Below are positions 9,084 through 16,474 of a stretch of 64,000 nucleotides of DNA, piece after piece. The DNA is from Ilumatobacter coccineus YM16-304. GTDB taxonomy: Bacteria > Actinomycetota > Acidimicrobiia > Acidimicrobiales > Ilumatobacteraceae. Every line of letters starts with the position of its first letter. Position 1 is the stretch's first letter. The notes below the pieces were generated by a model. The model searched no databases. It saw nothing but the letters and a program-made list of their open reading frames with translations, and had not been told where the DNA came from. The translations under genes were made by a program, and so were the position numbers. Location of the stretch: positions 3,596,001 to 3,660,000 of the forward strand of contig NC_020520.1 of NCBI RefSeq assembly GCF_000348785.1, written 5' to 3'.

Positions 9084-10121
9084 TCACTCCCCCGGCGATG
9101 CGGTGGACGAAGCGGATGTCGACAGGAGTTTGGCGAGGGCGCTCTCGGATCGATCGAGCCACTTCGAGCGACGCGACGAACGCCACGCGTCGTCGATCTG
9201 CTCGTCGTCGGCCTGCAGCGCGACCGGATGGACGTACGAGTTGCGAGCGACGGCGCGCGTGTTGCCGAGGCTGTCGGCTGCTTCGTCGACGGCGTCGAGC
9301 GGACGCGAGCCGGCCGCGCGCGCCTCGACCACGACGCTCGACGCGCCCCACGTCCTGAAGTCCTTCGCCGAGAATGCCGGCCCGGCGTGTTCGACGATGA
9401 AATCGTTCACGTCCGACGCCGTCGCCCGGCGCCGCTCGCCTGCCGCGTCGCCGTCGAACCAGAACAGTTCGTCGTCGGCGTCGGATGCGAGTTCGGTCAG
9501 AATCGCGACGAGGTCTTCGTCGTCGATCACCACGGTCCGTTCCTGGCCGCTCTTGGCCGTGTACTCCAACGTCATCACGTCGTCGTCGATGACGTGTTCG
9601 ACCGTCAGCGTCGTGGCGCCGTAGTGGCCCTTCTCGGCCGACCCGTGATTGCCGACGCGCAGCAGGCACCGATCGATCAGAGCCACGGCTGCCGCCACGG
9701 CGTGCGAGCGGCTGCCCACCGGCTCCGTCAGCGCCTGCTCGATCGCGCGCCGCACGAGGACCACGGCGCGCCCGAAGTAGGGCAGACGGGCGTACTTGAG
9801 TCCGTCGCAGTGCTCACGGAAGTCGTCGTGATAGCGGTACTGCTTGCGGCCGGCCTGGTCGGTGCCCGACGCTTGCAGGTAGCCACGCTCGTGGGGTGAG
9901 ATCCACACGTCGTTCCACGCTGGCGGAATCGCCAGTGCCTCGATGCGGGCGCGCACGTCGTCGCCGACCGCGGCACCGAATGCGTCGTGGTAGCTGAAAC
10001 CGCTCCCTCTGCGGCGCCGCCCGATGCCCGGCTCGGCATCGGACAGGTGGACGAGTCCGGCTGCAGGGGCGAGCACCGCCGGGTCGCGTTCGATGAGTTC
10101 TTCGGGAACACGGACGACCAT
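9084..10121 (-). CDS. DNA topoisomerase IB (poxvirus/eukaryote-like type)
   Basis: A 345-residue bacterial TopIB. The N-terminal domain shows GSGFSYHDAFG and PPAWNDVWISPHERGYLQASGTDQAGRKQYRYH, the classic TopIB signature region. The catalytic domain has RVGN, the Lys-bearing strand, FSAKDFRTWGAS and the active-site tyrosine in TRAVARNSYVHP. It relaxes supercoils by forming a 3'-phosphotyrosyl intermediate. ATG 10121 (MVVRVPEELIERDP) is chosen over the extension to 10202. The 49-residue membrane peptide gene lies 52 bp upstream on the same strand, so they may be cotranscribed. Confidence 0.92.
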   Translation of the reverse strand: MVVRVPEELIERDPAVLAPAAGLVHLSDAEPGIGRRRRGSGFSYHDAFGAAVGDDVRARIEALAIPPAWNDVWISPHERGYLQASGTDQAGRKQYRYHDDFREHCDGLKYARLPYFGRAVVLVRRAIEQALTEPVGSRSHAVAAAVALIDRCLLRVGNHGSAEKGHYGATTLTVEHVIDDDVMTLEYTAKSGQERTVVIDDEDLVAILTELASDADDELFWFDGDAAGERRRATASDVNDFIVEHAGPAFSAKDFRTWGASSVVVEARAAGSRPLDAVDEAADSLGNTRAVARNSYVHPVALQADDEQIDDAWRSSRRSKWLDRSESALAKLLSTSASSTASPGE

Positions 10122-10173
10122 CGCCGATGTCAGCCCGCTGCCCGTGGTTGCATTCGTCCCGCCATCATCGGCG

Positions 10174-10323
10174 TCAACGTCGCTGGAAGATGCTGTATCC
10201 ACCGGGCCCGACGAGCAGGCCGACGACGATGAGGAGCAGCCCGAAGAGGAGCTGCCCTTGGATGATCTGCACGATGCCGACGATCACGAGGATGACGGCG
10301 ATGAGCCAGAGAATGAATGCCAC
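10174..10323 (-). CDS. Small hydrophobic membrane peptide with GPGGYSIF ending (49 aa)
   Basis: A short ORF starts with GTG at 10323 behind an excellent ribosome binding site (GCAGGAG, about 5 nt upstream). It encodes 49 residues: VAFILWLIAVILVIVG, a central IQGQ turn, LLFGLLLIVVGLLV and the tail GPGGYSIFQRR. Two membrane segments with the GPGGYS ending are typical of a small actinobacterial membrane peptide family of unknown function. The length, start signal and hydrophobic pattern together support it as a gene. It is just upstream of topoisomerase IB. Confidence 0.75.
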   Translation of the reverse strand: MAFILWLIAVILVIVGIVQIIQGQLLFGLLLIVVGLLVGPGGYSIFQRR

Positions 10324-10354
10324 GAATACTCCTGCGGTCGAGTGTGGTCACGCC

Positions 10355-10388
10355 TGCGGGTTCACCGCCCGGCGGCGGTGAACCCGCA
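10355..10388. other. 15-bp hairpin in the divergent intergenic region
   Basis: Perfect 15-bp arms (TGCGGGTTCACCGCC and complement) enclose a CGGC tetraloop. It lies in the 207-bp gap between the minus-strand membrane peptide and the plus-strand acidic peptide. It has no adjacent T-run, so it could be a structured leader, an operator or an intrinsic stop for read-through. No gene was found in this gap. Confidence 0.55.
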
Positions 10389-10515
10389 CCGGATCAGTAC
10401 CCGATGCAGACCGCTCTATTCGTCGAACGGCGCGGTTCTTGCAGGGGCTCGCTGCAGTGCTCGCGGGCACCGTGTCGTCCGCGTGTGGTCTCGATGAATC
10501 GTGTTCGGCGACGCT

Positions 10516-10521
10516 GGGTAC
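10516..10521 (+). promoter_or_regulatory. Possible SigB/F-type -10 element of the acidic peptide gene
   Basis: GGGTAC ends exactly 9 nt before the ATG at 10531. The same GGGTAC-N9-ATG geometry occurs at 20516, where a matching -35 is also present. Here no GTTT is found 14-17 nt upstream, so the call rests on the -10 alone. Confidence 0.35.
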
Positions 10522-10530
10522 ACGGACCGC

Positions 10531-10710
10531 ATGAGTACCGACAACGCATCCATCACCGACAACGACATCACGTCCGGCCCCACCGAGGACGACGAGAACC
10601 TCGACGCCCCCGGCGAACACTCGCAAGACACCGGCGACGAACCGACGGAGGACGACGAGAACCTCGACGCCCCCGGCGAACACTCCCAAGACACCGGCGA
10701 CGAGGCCTGA
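10531..10710 (+). CDS. Acidic 59-aa peptide built from two tandem 21-residue repeats
   Basis: After a 16-residue Ser/Thr/Asp lead, the protein consists of two identical 21-residue units beginning PTEDDENLDAPGEHSQDTG, then Ala. The DNA units (10579-10641 and 10642-10704) differ at four positions, all silent third bases, which argues that the peptide is translated and selected. It is highly acidic, without Cys, aromatic or hydrophobic residues, and is probably disordered. The function is unknown. The following oxygenase frame begins 1 nt after its stop, implying coupled translation. Confidence 0.65.
   Translation: MSTDNASITDNDITSGPTEDDENLDAPGEHSQDTGDEPTEDDENLDAPGEHSQDTGDEA
10579..10704 (+). 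repeat. Two 63-bp in-frame tandem repeats
   Basis: Adjacent 63-bp units, 59 of 63 positions identical, encode exactly the same 21 residues. They lie wholly inside the acidic peptide gene. Confidence 0.9.
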
Positions 10711-10711
10711 C

Positions 10712-11881
10712 CTGTCGCGTTCACCCCGACCCCCGCTCAGCGCGCCGTCGACCCGCACGGTCGGCGGCGCGCTGGCGCGCTGCGTCGGAGACGTCGAGGA
10801 GTTCGAGACCCGCTACTGGGGTCGCGAACCCCTGCTCCGTCGCGCGGGCTCCATCCCGGCCGACGCGTTCAGCGACGTCTTCTCGAGCAGCCACCTCGAC
10901 GACCTGCTCGCGAGCGGCATCCGCCGGCCGATCGTCCGCGTGGTCCGAGACGGTCAGCCCATCGCCGCCGAGAAGTACACCGAACGGGCACGGCTCGGCG
11001 GCTGGGACCTTCGCGACGTCATCGCTCCCGACCGCGTCGCCGAACAGTTCGCAGCCGGAGCGACCGTGGTCGCGCAGTCGCTGCACCGCACCCATCCGAC
11101 CGTTCGCTCCTTCGTCGACGATCTGCGTGCCGACGTGTCGCATCCCCTCCAGGCCAACGCCTACCTCACCCCGCCGAACTCGACCGGCCTCGCACCGCAC
11201 TCCGATCGTCACGACGTCATCGTGCTGCAACTGGAGGGTTCCAAGCAGTGGGCCGTGGACGGGCTCGGTGAGTTCGAGCTGCGACCTGGAGACGTGCTCT
11301 ACGTCCCCGCCGGTCACGAGCACGCAGCGACATCGACCGAACGATCGTCGCTCCACCTGACCATCGGGTTGTTGCGCGTGACCCATCGAGCCGTGATCGA
11401 ACGCGTCCTGCGGTCCGCGCCGAGCACGCTCGACGACCCGCTCCCCCTCCGCTACGCCGACGAGAGTGACGATCCGCTCGTCGCGAGCATCGACGCGGCC
11501 CTCGCCGACGTCCGGACACACCTCGAGTCTGTGGTCCCGAGCGAGGTCGCCCGCACCGAACGCCGGCGGCGCAGCACTTCGACCACGTCTGCTCGACGGC
11601 CGCTCACCGCCGCGATCGCGCTGCAGGATCTCGATGGTGCCGCCACGGTGGTGCGCGCCGGAAGTCCGTGGACGACGACCCGCCCCGACGACTCGACCAT
11701 CCGGGTCGAAGCCGACGGCCGAAGGCTCACGGCACCGCGATCGTGCGAGCGAGCGCTGGCGCTGGTTCGCACCGGCGACGGCGCGCGAGTCGACGAGTTG
11801 CCCGGCCTCGACCACGACAGCCGTGTGCTGCTGGCCCGTCGTCTCGTCTCGACCGGTCTGTGTCGACTGCTCGAACGCTGA
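10712..11881 (+). CDS. Cupin/JmjC-like 2-oxoglutarate oxygenase (ribosomal oxygenase type)
   Basis: About 389 residues of the cupin-4/JmjC group that includes bacterial ROXA, which hydroxylates ribosomal proteins. The N-terminal hallmark YWGREPLLRR is encoded near 10816, and the iron site is H-x-D in LAPHSDRHD plus a distal His in PAGHEHA. In this frame there is no ATG, GTG or TTG between the stop at 10532 and GTG 10940, which would cut off the conserved N-terminus. CTG 10712, preceded by GAGG and 1 nt after the acidic gene stop, is the best start. The C-terminal third has a winged-helix-like character typical of the group. Confidence 0.75.
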   Translation: MSRSPRPPLSAPSTRTVGGALARCVGDVEEFETRYWGREPLLRRAGSIPADAFSDVFSSSHLDDLLASGIRRPIVRVVRDGQPIAAEKYTERARLGGWDLRDVIAPDRVAEQFAAGATVVAQSLHRTHPTVRSFVDDLRADVSHPLQANAYLTPPNSTGLAPHSDRHDVIVLQLEGSKQWAVDGLGEFELRPGDVLYVPAGHEHAATSTERSSLHLTIGLLRVTHRAVIERVLRSAPSTLDDPLPLRYADESDDPLVASIDAALADVRTHLESVVPSEVARTERRRRSTSTTSARRPLTAAIALQDLDGAATVVRAGSPWTTTRPDDSTIRVEADGRRLTAPRSCERALALVRTGDGARVDELPGLDHDSRVLLARRLVSTGLCRLLER

Positions 11882-11905
11882 AGAGGCGACCGTCGATCAC
11901 GTGCG

Positions 11906-12253
11906 TCACGGCCGATCGCCGACCTCGACGCCGAGGAAGTCGAACAACCCGCTCACCCGCAACACCGTCTCCTGGAACGGTGTCGCCACCACCACGCGGA
12001 GGGTGCAGCCACGCCGGTCGAGTGCATGACGAAGGCGGACGAGACTGCCCAGCGCCGCCGAATCGATGATCGTCGTCCGGCTCAGGTCGACCGTGAGTTG
12101 CTCGATGGCCTCCGACAGCGCCGTGGCCGCCTTGTCGAAGCGACCGACCTGCAACCGATCGAACTCTCCGGCGACGCGCAGTTCGGCACGCGGGTGACCG
12201 ATCTCGCCACGCACGACGATCTCGAGGTCGAGCTGACCACTCGGTTCCCTCAT
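11906..12253 (-). CDS. Anti-sigma factor antagonist (STAS, RsbV-like)
   Basis: A 115-residue single STAS domain (AELRVAGEFDR ... LTVDLSRTTIIDSAALGSLVRL), with the phosphorylatable serine in IIDSAALGSL. In the dephosphorylated form it should bind the adjacent RsbW-like kinase and free the sigma factor. Its ATG overlaps the anti-sigma stop codon by 4 bp (ATGA). It is the last gene of the nine-gene operon. Confidence 0.9.
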   Translation of the reverse strand: MREPSGQLDLEIVVRGEIGHPRAELRVAGEFDRLQVGRFDKAATALSEAIEQLTVDLSRTTIIDSAALGSLVRLRHALDRRGCTLRVVVATPFQETVLRVSGLFDFLGVEVGDRP

Positions 12254-12693
12254 CGGACGATCCCGAATCCGGCGAGTGGCAGCGTGACCGTCGTGCCTCG
12301 TTCGGTCACGTCGAACTCGATCGCGGGAACCAGCGCTCGAGCCAGTTCGAGTCCTCGCCCGCGTTCGAGTGGGCCGTCGGCCGACGGTGCGTTGCCGGTC
12401 GACCCGCTGCGAGCTTGGAGTCCGGCGCCCGAGTCGATCACACGCACCACGTCACTGGCCCCGAACTCGATCTCGAGCGCGATCGACTCGTCCATCCCGA
12501 GGCGGACGTGTTCGTCGATCGCGTTGGCGACGATCTCGGTGAGCGCGACGAGGAACGCGCTCTCGGCATCGTCGTCACGAAACACGGTGACCCGGCGGAC
12601 GGCCGAGCGACTGATGGCGATCGACACCAGCGTCGGTGGGATGTGGATCCGACAACATCCGGTGGTGGGCACAGCGCGCACAGCCTCGGTCAC
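12250..12693 (-). CDS. Anti-sigma factor serine kinase (RsbW-like, GHKL ATPase)
   Basis: A 147-residue GHKL-fold kinase with an N-box (ALTEIVANAIDEHV), a G1 box (VIDSGAGL) and a glycine-rich GRGLELARALV segment. It should bind and inhibit the sigma factor encoded immediately upstream and phosphorylate the STAS protein immediately downstream. GTG 12693 overlaps the sigma stop by 4 bp (GTGA). The open frame upstream of this start runs antisense-like inside the sigma gene and is not coding. Confidence 0.9.
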   Translation of the reverse strand: MTEAVRAVPTTGCCRIHIPPTLVSIAISRSAVRRVTVFRDDDAESAFLVALTEIVANAIDEHVRLGMDESIALEIEFGASDVVRVIDSGAGLQARSGSTGNAPSADGPLERGRGLELARALVPAIEFDVTERGTTVTLPLAGFGIVR

Positions 12694-13397
12694 GACACGT
12701 CCTCCTGTTCTTCCAGTTCGCCGCGTAGCCGTTCGAGCGCCTCGGCGATGCGGCGATGCACCTGGGGTTGCGAGATCCCGATGAGGCGCCCGATCTCGGC
12801 CTGGGTCAGACCATCTCGGTATCGATACTCGATCAGCGCCCGTTGCTCGTCGTTCAGGGTCGAGAGCGAGTGCGACAGCAATGCCGCGTCCATCGCATCG
12901 GCGGGATCCGACACGTCGATCGAAGCGTGCTCGACCGACGACGGGAAACGGGCTTCGCGTGCACGAACCGCTTCCATGACCCGTTCGCGGTCGAAACCGG
13001 TCTCGTCGGCGACATCGCCGACCGTCGGCGACCGTCCGTTGCGCGACGTCAGCCGTTCCGAGGCTGCGGCGACCGTGATCGAATCCTCTTGGAGCGAACG
13101 CGGCACCCTGACACCCCACCCGTGCGTGCGCAGATGCTTCTTGAGCTCACCGTTGATCGTGACCACCGCGAAGCGGATGAACGCGCCCCGCTCCGGGTCG
13201 TATCGACGGCAGGCGAAGAGCAGACCGAGTCGTGCGACCTGCCGCAGATCGTCGTCGACGACCGCGCCGAAACTGAACCGACGGGCCAGGCGGTCGGCGA
13301 GGTCGAGGTGCCGCTCGAACAGTTCGTTCTCCGCGTCGGAGCCCGCCGGTTCCGCTGCGTCGCTGTCGTCGATCACGACGGTGTCGATCCCGCTCAT
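12690..13397 (-). CDS. SigB/SigF-type alternative RNA polymerase sigma factor
   Basis: A 235-residue group 3 sigma factor. Region 2 contains HLDLADRLARRFSF ... DDDLRQVARLGLLFACRRYDPERGAFIRFAV. Region 3 is RVPRSLQED ... PTVGDVADETGFDRERV, and region 4 ends with a helix-turn-helix (LTQAEIGRLIGISQPQVHRRIAEALERL). By family it should recognise GTTT-N14-17-GGGTA-type promoters for general stress or envelope genes. It lies between an unknown protein and its anti-sigma kinase, overlapping both by 4 bp. Confidence 0.92.
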   Translation of the reverse strand: MSGIDTVVIDDSDAAEPAGSDAENELFERHLDLADRLARRFSFGAVVDDDLRQVARLGLLFACRRYDPERGAFIRFAVVTINGELKKHLRTHGWGVRVPRSLQEDSITVAAASERLTSRNGRSPTVGDVADETGFDRERVMEAVRAREARFPSSVEHASIDVSDPADAMDAALLSHSLSTLNDEQRALIEYRYRDGLTQAEIGRLIGISQPQVHRRIAEALERLRGELEEQEDVS

Positions 13398-13798
13398 CCC
13401 AACGCCGCGGTCAGACTCACGTGCGGTGGATGTTCGGACACCTCCACCTCGAAGAACGACTCGACGAGCTCACGCTTGTCGCCGAGCGGGGCTGAGTCGC
13501 TGATGCCGTCTGCGGACTCCACGTCGAATGCGAGCACGAGGCGACGATCGTCGAGCCGGACGCTGGCCGACTCGATCCGGCGTTCCTGCAACGCGTCGAT
13601 GGTGTCTTCGAGCGGAAGATCGAGTGACTCGAGGGTCGCGAGGTCCGCATCGGCAACGGTTCCCACCTGGTCGACCACGGCGAGCAGCACGCGGAAGATC
13701 ATCGATGCGTCGCAGTCGCTGAACTCGCAGCGGACCTCGTCGACGTGTTCGCCGGGTGCGTCGCGTTCGCCGGGCGCGTCGCGTTCGTCAGCGGTCAC
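13394..13798 (-). CDS. Uncharacterised 134-aa protein in the partner-switching operon
   Basis: I do not recognise this family. It starts with GTG overlapping the phosphatase stop by 4 bp and ends overlapping the sigma start by 4 bp, so it is translated in the cascade. The N-terminus has a short direct repeat (ERDAPGERDAPGE). The rest is an acidic mixed alpha/beta domain with CEFSDCDASMIFRVLLAVVDQV and RLDDRRLVLAFDVES. Position suggests a modulator of the phosphatase or of the sigma/anti-sigma pair; this is inference only. Confidence 0.75.
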   Translation of the reverse strand: MTADERDAPGERDAPGEHVDEVRCEFSDCDASMIFRVLLAVVDQVGTVADADLATLESLDLPLEDTIDALQERRIESASVRLDDRRLVLAFDVESADGISDSAPLGDKRELVESFFEVEVSEHPPHVSLTAALG

Positions 13799-14925
13799 GC
13801 CGCGCTCGTCTCTCGTCGGACGACGACCGCGGTGATGTCGTCGGTCACCTTGCCGCTGCCGATGAATCCCAGGACGTCGGCGATCACCTCGTGCGCCGTG
13901 CGCAGCGGTGCCTTCCACCAGTGGGCTTCGAGCCGCTCGCGAAGTCGGTCGGCGCTGTACGCCGTGCCATCGGGAGCGTGCGAGTTCGTCGGACCGTCGG
14001 AGAACAGCACGATGCCGTCGCCACCGTCGAGCGGCCCCTGGCGCTGCAGTCGGTACTCGTGCGAGCCCACGACGCCGAGCGGGAGCTCCGCGGTGAGCTC
14101 GAGACGCGACGCCTGCGAGCCCGTGACCCTCCACGCCGGCTCGTGGCCGGCGTTGACGAACTCGACGCCGTCGGCGTCGATGCGACAGGCGAGGCCGGTC
14201 ACGAATCGATCGCCGCCGAACTCGTCGAACAGCGCGGCATCGGCTGCGGCCATCTGCGCGTCGAGCCCGCCCCCTCGTCGACGTTCGTTCCGGATCGCGG
14301 CGAGCGCCATGACACTCGCCGTGGCGGCAGCGAGCCCGTGGCCCATCCCGTCGAGCGAGTACACCCAGATGGCACCGTCGGCAGCCGCGTAGTCGAACGC
14401 GTCGCCGGCCACCTCGTACGCGGGTTCCAACACGCTGCCGATCGCGTAGTCGCCGAGTCGATCGGCGCGGTTCGGCAGCGAGGCCCACTGCATCTCGGCC
14501 GCCACGCTCATCGACGAGCGCCGGCGAATGCGTTCGAGCTCCTCGAAACGATTGCGATGGTCGTTGGCGATCGGCCCGAGTTGCGCCATGACATCGTCGG
14601 GCGGCAGGTCGGTCGTAACCGGCACGCGGACCACGAGCACCGGCTGCTCCCGGTCGGAGATCGGTACCCATCGCATCGAGCCGTCGACGTACGGGCGGTT
14701 CTCGAGCATCGACACACGGAGTTCGTCGTCGAGCAGTCGCGCCGATCCTCCGTTGGTGCCGGTCGTGACCTCGACCAGTTGCTCGAATGCGTGATCGATC
14801 ACGAACAGCGCCGCATCGTCACCGAAGATGCCGAGCAGTGCGTTCGCGACGTCGGCGTATCCGCGTGCTTCAACGACGCTCAGGAGATCAGACACGACGT
14901 CACCGTAATCCCCGCATCGGCTCAT
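13795..14925 (-). CDS. PP2C-family serine phosphatase (RsbU/SpoIIE-like)
   Basis: A 376-residue protein. The N-terminal 145 residues look like a PAS/GAF-type or phosphatase-regulatory sensor region (IFGDDAALFVIDHAFEQLVEV). A PP2C-type SpoIIE domain follows, with metal-binding aspartates in AGDAFDY, SLDGMGHG, FSDGP and VTDDITAVVV. It should dephosphorylate the STAS antagonist to activate the sigma factor. ATG 14925 overlaps the methyltransferase stop by 4 bp; the frame extends upstream but only over that gene. Confidence 0.88.
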   Translation of the reverse strand: MSRCGDYGDVVSDLLSVVEARGYADVANALLGIFGDDAALFVIDHAFEQLVEVTTGTNGGSARLLDDELRVSMLENRPYVDGSMRWVPISDREQPVLVVRVPVTTDLPPDDVMAQLGPIANDHRNRFEELERIRRRSSMSVAAEMQWASLPNRADRLGDYAIGSVLEPAYEVAGDAFDYAAADGAIWVYSLDGMGHGLAAATASVMALAAIRNERRRGGGLDAQMAAADAALFDEFGGDRFVTGLACRIDADGVEFVNAGHEPAWRVTGSQASRLELTAELPLGVVGSHEYRLQRQGPLDGGDGIVLFSDGPTNSHAPDGTAYSADRLRERLEAHWWKAPLRTAHEVIADVLGFIGSGKVTDDITAVVVRRETSAA

Positions 14926-15518
14926 CGGCAGCGCGTCCAGACCACGGCCTCGAAGGCTGCGTCGACGCATCGACTCGTCGGTTCGAGCCAGTCGAGTTCA
15001 TCGAGCCACGGCGCGATGTCGGCGCCGGCGCGCGGGTAGTTGGTCGGGCCGGTGTAGTGCACCGAGAGCAGGTGTCCGTCGAGTTCGAGCCAGTCGTCGA
15101 GCCGGTCGATCGCTCGACGGCCGTTGTCGTCGCCGAGGTAGTAGGCGACCTCGGACCACACGACGAGGTCGCCGGTGCCGTCGGGCCAGTAGTCGGGAAA
15201 CCGTTCGTGTCGCACCTCGACGTGAGGTTGCCCGGCGAGTCGCCGGCGAGCCTCCTCGACCGCGCCGGCGTGCAGATCGAAGGCGATCAGCCGGTCACAA
15301 CGATCGGCCAGGCGGCGGGTCAACGCACCGTTCGAGCAGCCCGGTTCGATCGCGCTCCGGTAGCGCTGACGCGGCAGCAGTGCGAGCGAGATCTCGTACT
15401 TGCGCTGTTCGTACCACGACGTGTCGAACCCCCACGGGTCGAGATCGTCGGCGTACATCGAGGTGAAGTACTCGTCGGGCATGTCGCTGGTCGGCTCGGG
15501 TTCGACGGTCGAGCTCAT
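14922..15518 (-). CDS. SAM-dependent methyltransferase (NodS-like)
   Basis: A 198-residue class I methyltransferase. The conserved N-terminal DPWGFDTSWYEQRKY is typical of NodS-like enzymes, followed by the SAM-binding strand AIEPGCSNGALTRRLA and LIAFDLHAGAVEEAR. NodS N-methylates deacetylated chito-oligosaccharides, and here a PIG-L deacetylase and a glycosyltransferase lie in the same operon, so a modified amino-sugar product is plausible. It starts at ATG 15518 with a 4-bp overlap onto the acyl-CoA dehydrogenase-like gene. Confidence 0.85.
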   Translation of the reverse strand: MSSTVEPEPTSDMPDEYFTSMYADDLDPWGFDTSWYEQRKYEISLALLPRQRYRSAIEPGCSNGALTRRLADRCDRLIAFDLHAGAVEEARRRLAGQPHVEVRHERFPDYWPDGTGDLVVWSEVAYYLGDDNGRRAIDRLDDWLELDGHLLSVHYTGPTNYPRAGADIAPWLDELDWLEPTSRCVDAAFEAVVWTRCR

Positions 15519-16474
15519 CGTGTCTCGCTGTCCGGGTTCGTGCACTCGACGCCATCGACGATCGCCCCGAGTTCTCGTTCGCCGTGGTGCTGTCGGAGGT
15601 ACAGGTGGACGTCGGCGAAGCGTGTCGCGAGCGCTGCGTCGGAGGCGAACGGACGAGGGCCGAACGCTCGGCTGAACCGATCGAGCACGTCGGAGCACGT
15701 GCGCTCGACCGCGTGGCGCAGCGATCGGGCGCGTCGCTGCGCCGCCACGCGGTCGTCCGGTGACGCGTCGATCTCGTTACCGGCTGCGGCGAGCAGCGCG
15801 TCGAGCGTCCAGCTCGCCGCTTCCAGCGCGCCTAGCTGAGCACGACGGTGTGGATCGGATGCTCCGAGACGGTGCGCAACATCGATCACGCCCAGCGTGC
15901 CACCGGCCCAGCACGCGGCCGGGCCGCAGGCACCGTGCCAGAACCCCACCCGGTCGAGGTACCAGCCGGGGCAGCCCACGATGCGATCGGCATCGAGCGG
16001 GTCGTCGTCGAACCGAACGGCACCGGTCGCCGTGTCTGCGAGCGCAACCGTCGACCAGCCGCTCGTGTCGAACGTGATACTCGAACGCATCTCGAGATCG
16101 ATGTCGATGAGCAGCGGACGTCCGGTCGCGTCCGACACCGACACGAGCGCTCGGTCGACGATGCCCAGGCCGCTGCAGAAGGGCGACGTTCCGCTGAGCG
16201 ACGCCCGGTCGCCGCTCAGCGACGCCGTCCCGGCAGATGCCCACACGCCGTACAACGCACCGCCGACCGGCGCGGTGCCCGCCTCGTGCAGGATCGACAT
16301 CGCGTCGCAGTGCGCCTCGGCCAAGCGGGCGACACCGACGGGCATCGTGCGAGCGATCCCGCTCAGCGCACGATGGCGATCGGCGGTGGCGCCGCAACCG
16401 GGGTGTGGCAGGTCGAGTCGTCCCGAGGCGAGCAGTTCTCGCACGGTGTCGACGCTGTTCCCGTTCACGGTCAC
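15515..16474 (-). CDS. Acyl-CoA dehydrogenase-like protein
   Basis: A 319-residue protein with weak but recognisable acyl-CoA dehydrogenase layout: an N-terminal helical part, a middle beta region (GTSPFCSGLGIVDRALVSV ... TSGWSTVALADTATGAVRF) and a helical C-terminal half (GACGPAACWAGGTLGVIDVAHRLG). It is shorter than standard members (about 380 residues) and I cannot place a catalytic glutamate, so it may be specialised. GTG 16474 overlaps the PIG-L stop by 4 bp. It groups with sugar-modifying genes, so a role in lipid or amino-sugar modification is inferred. Confidence 0.7.
   Translation of the reverse strand: MTVNGNSVDTVRELLASGRLDLPHPGCGATADRHRALSGIARTMPVGVARLAEAHCDAMSILHEAGTAPVGGALYGVWASAGTASLSGDRASLSGTSPFCSGLGIVDRALVSVSDATGRPLLIDIDLEMRSSITFDTSGWSTVALADTATGAVRFDDDPLDADRIVGCPGWYLDRVGFWHGACGPAACWAGGTLGVIDVAHRLGASDPHRRAQLGALEAASWTLDALLAAAGNEIDASPDDRVAAQRRARSLRHAVERTCSDVLDRFSRAFGPRPFASDAALATRFADVHLYLRQHHGERELGAIVDGVECTNPDSETR

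Noticed and set aside
10391-10404. GGGTAC on the minus strand before the membrane peptide gene
   Set aside because: No -35 match at the right distance and it is over 70 bp from the start codon.
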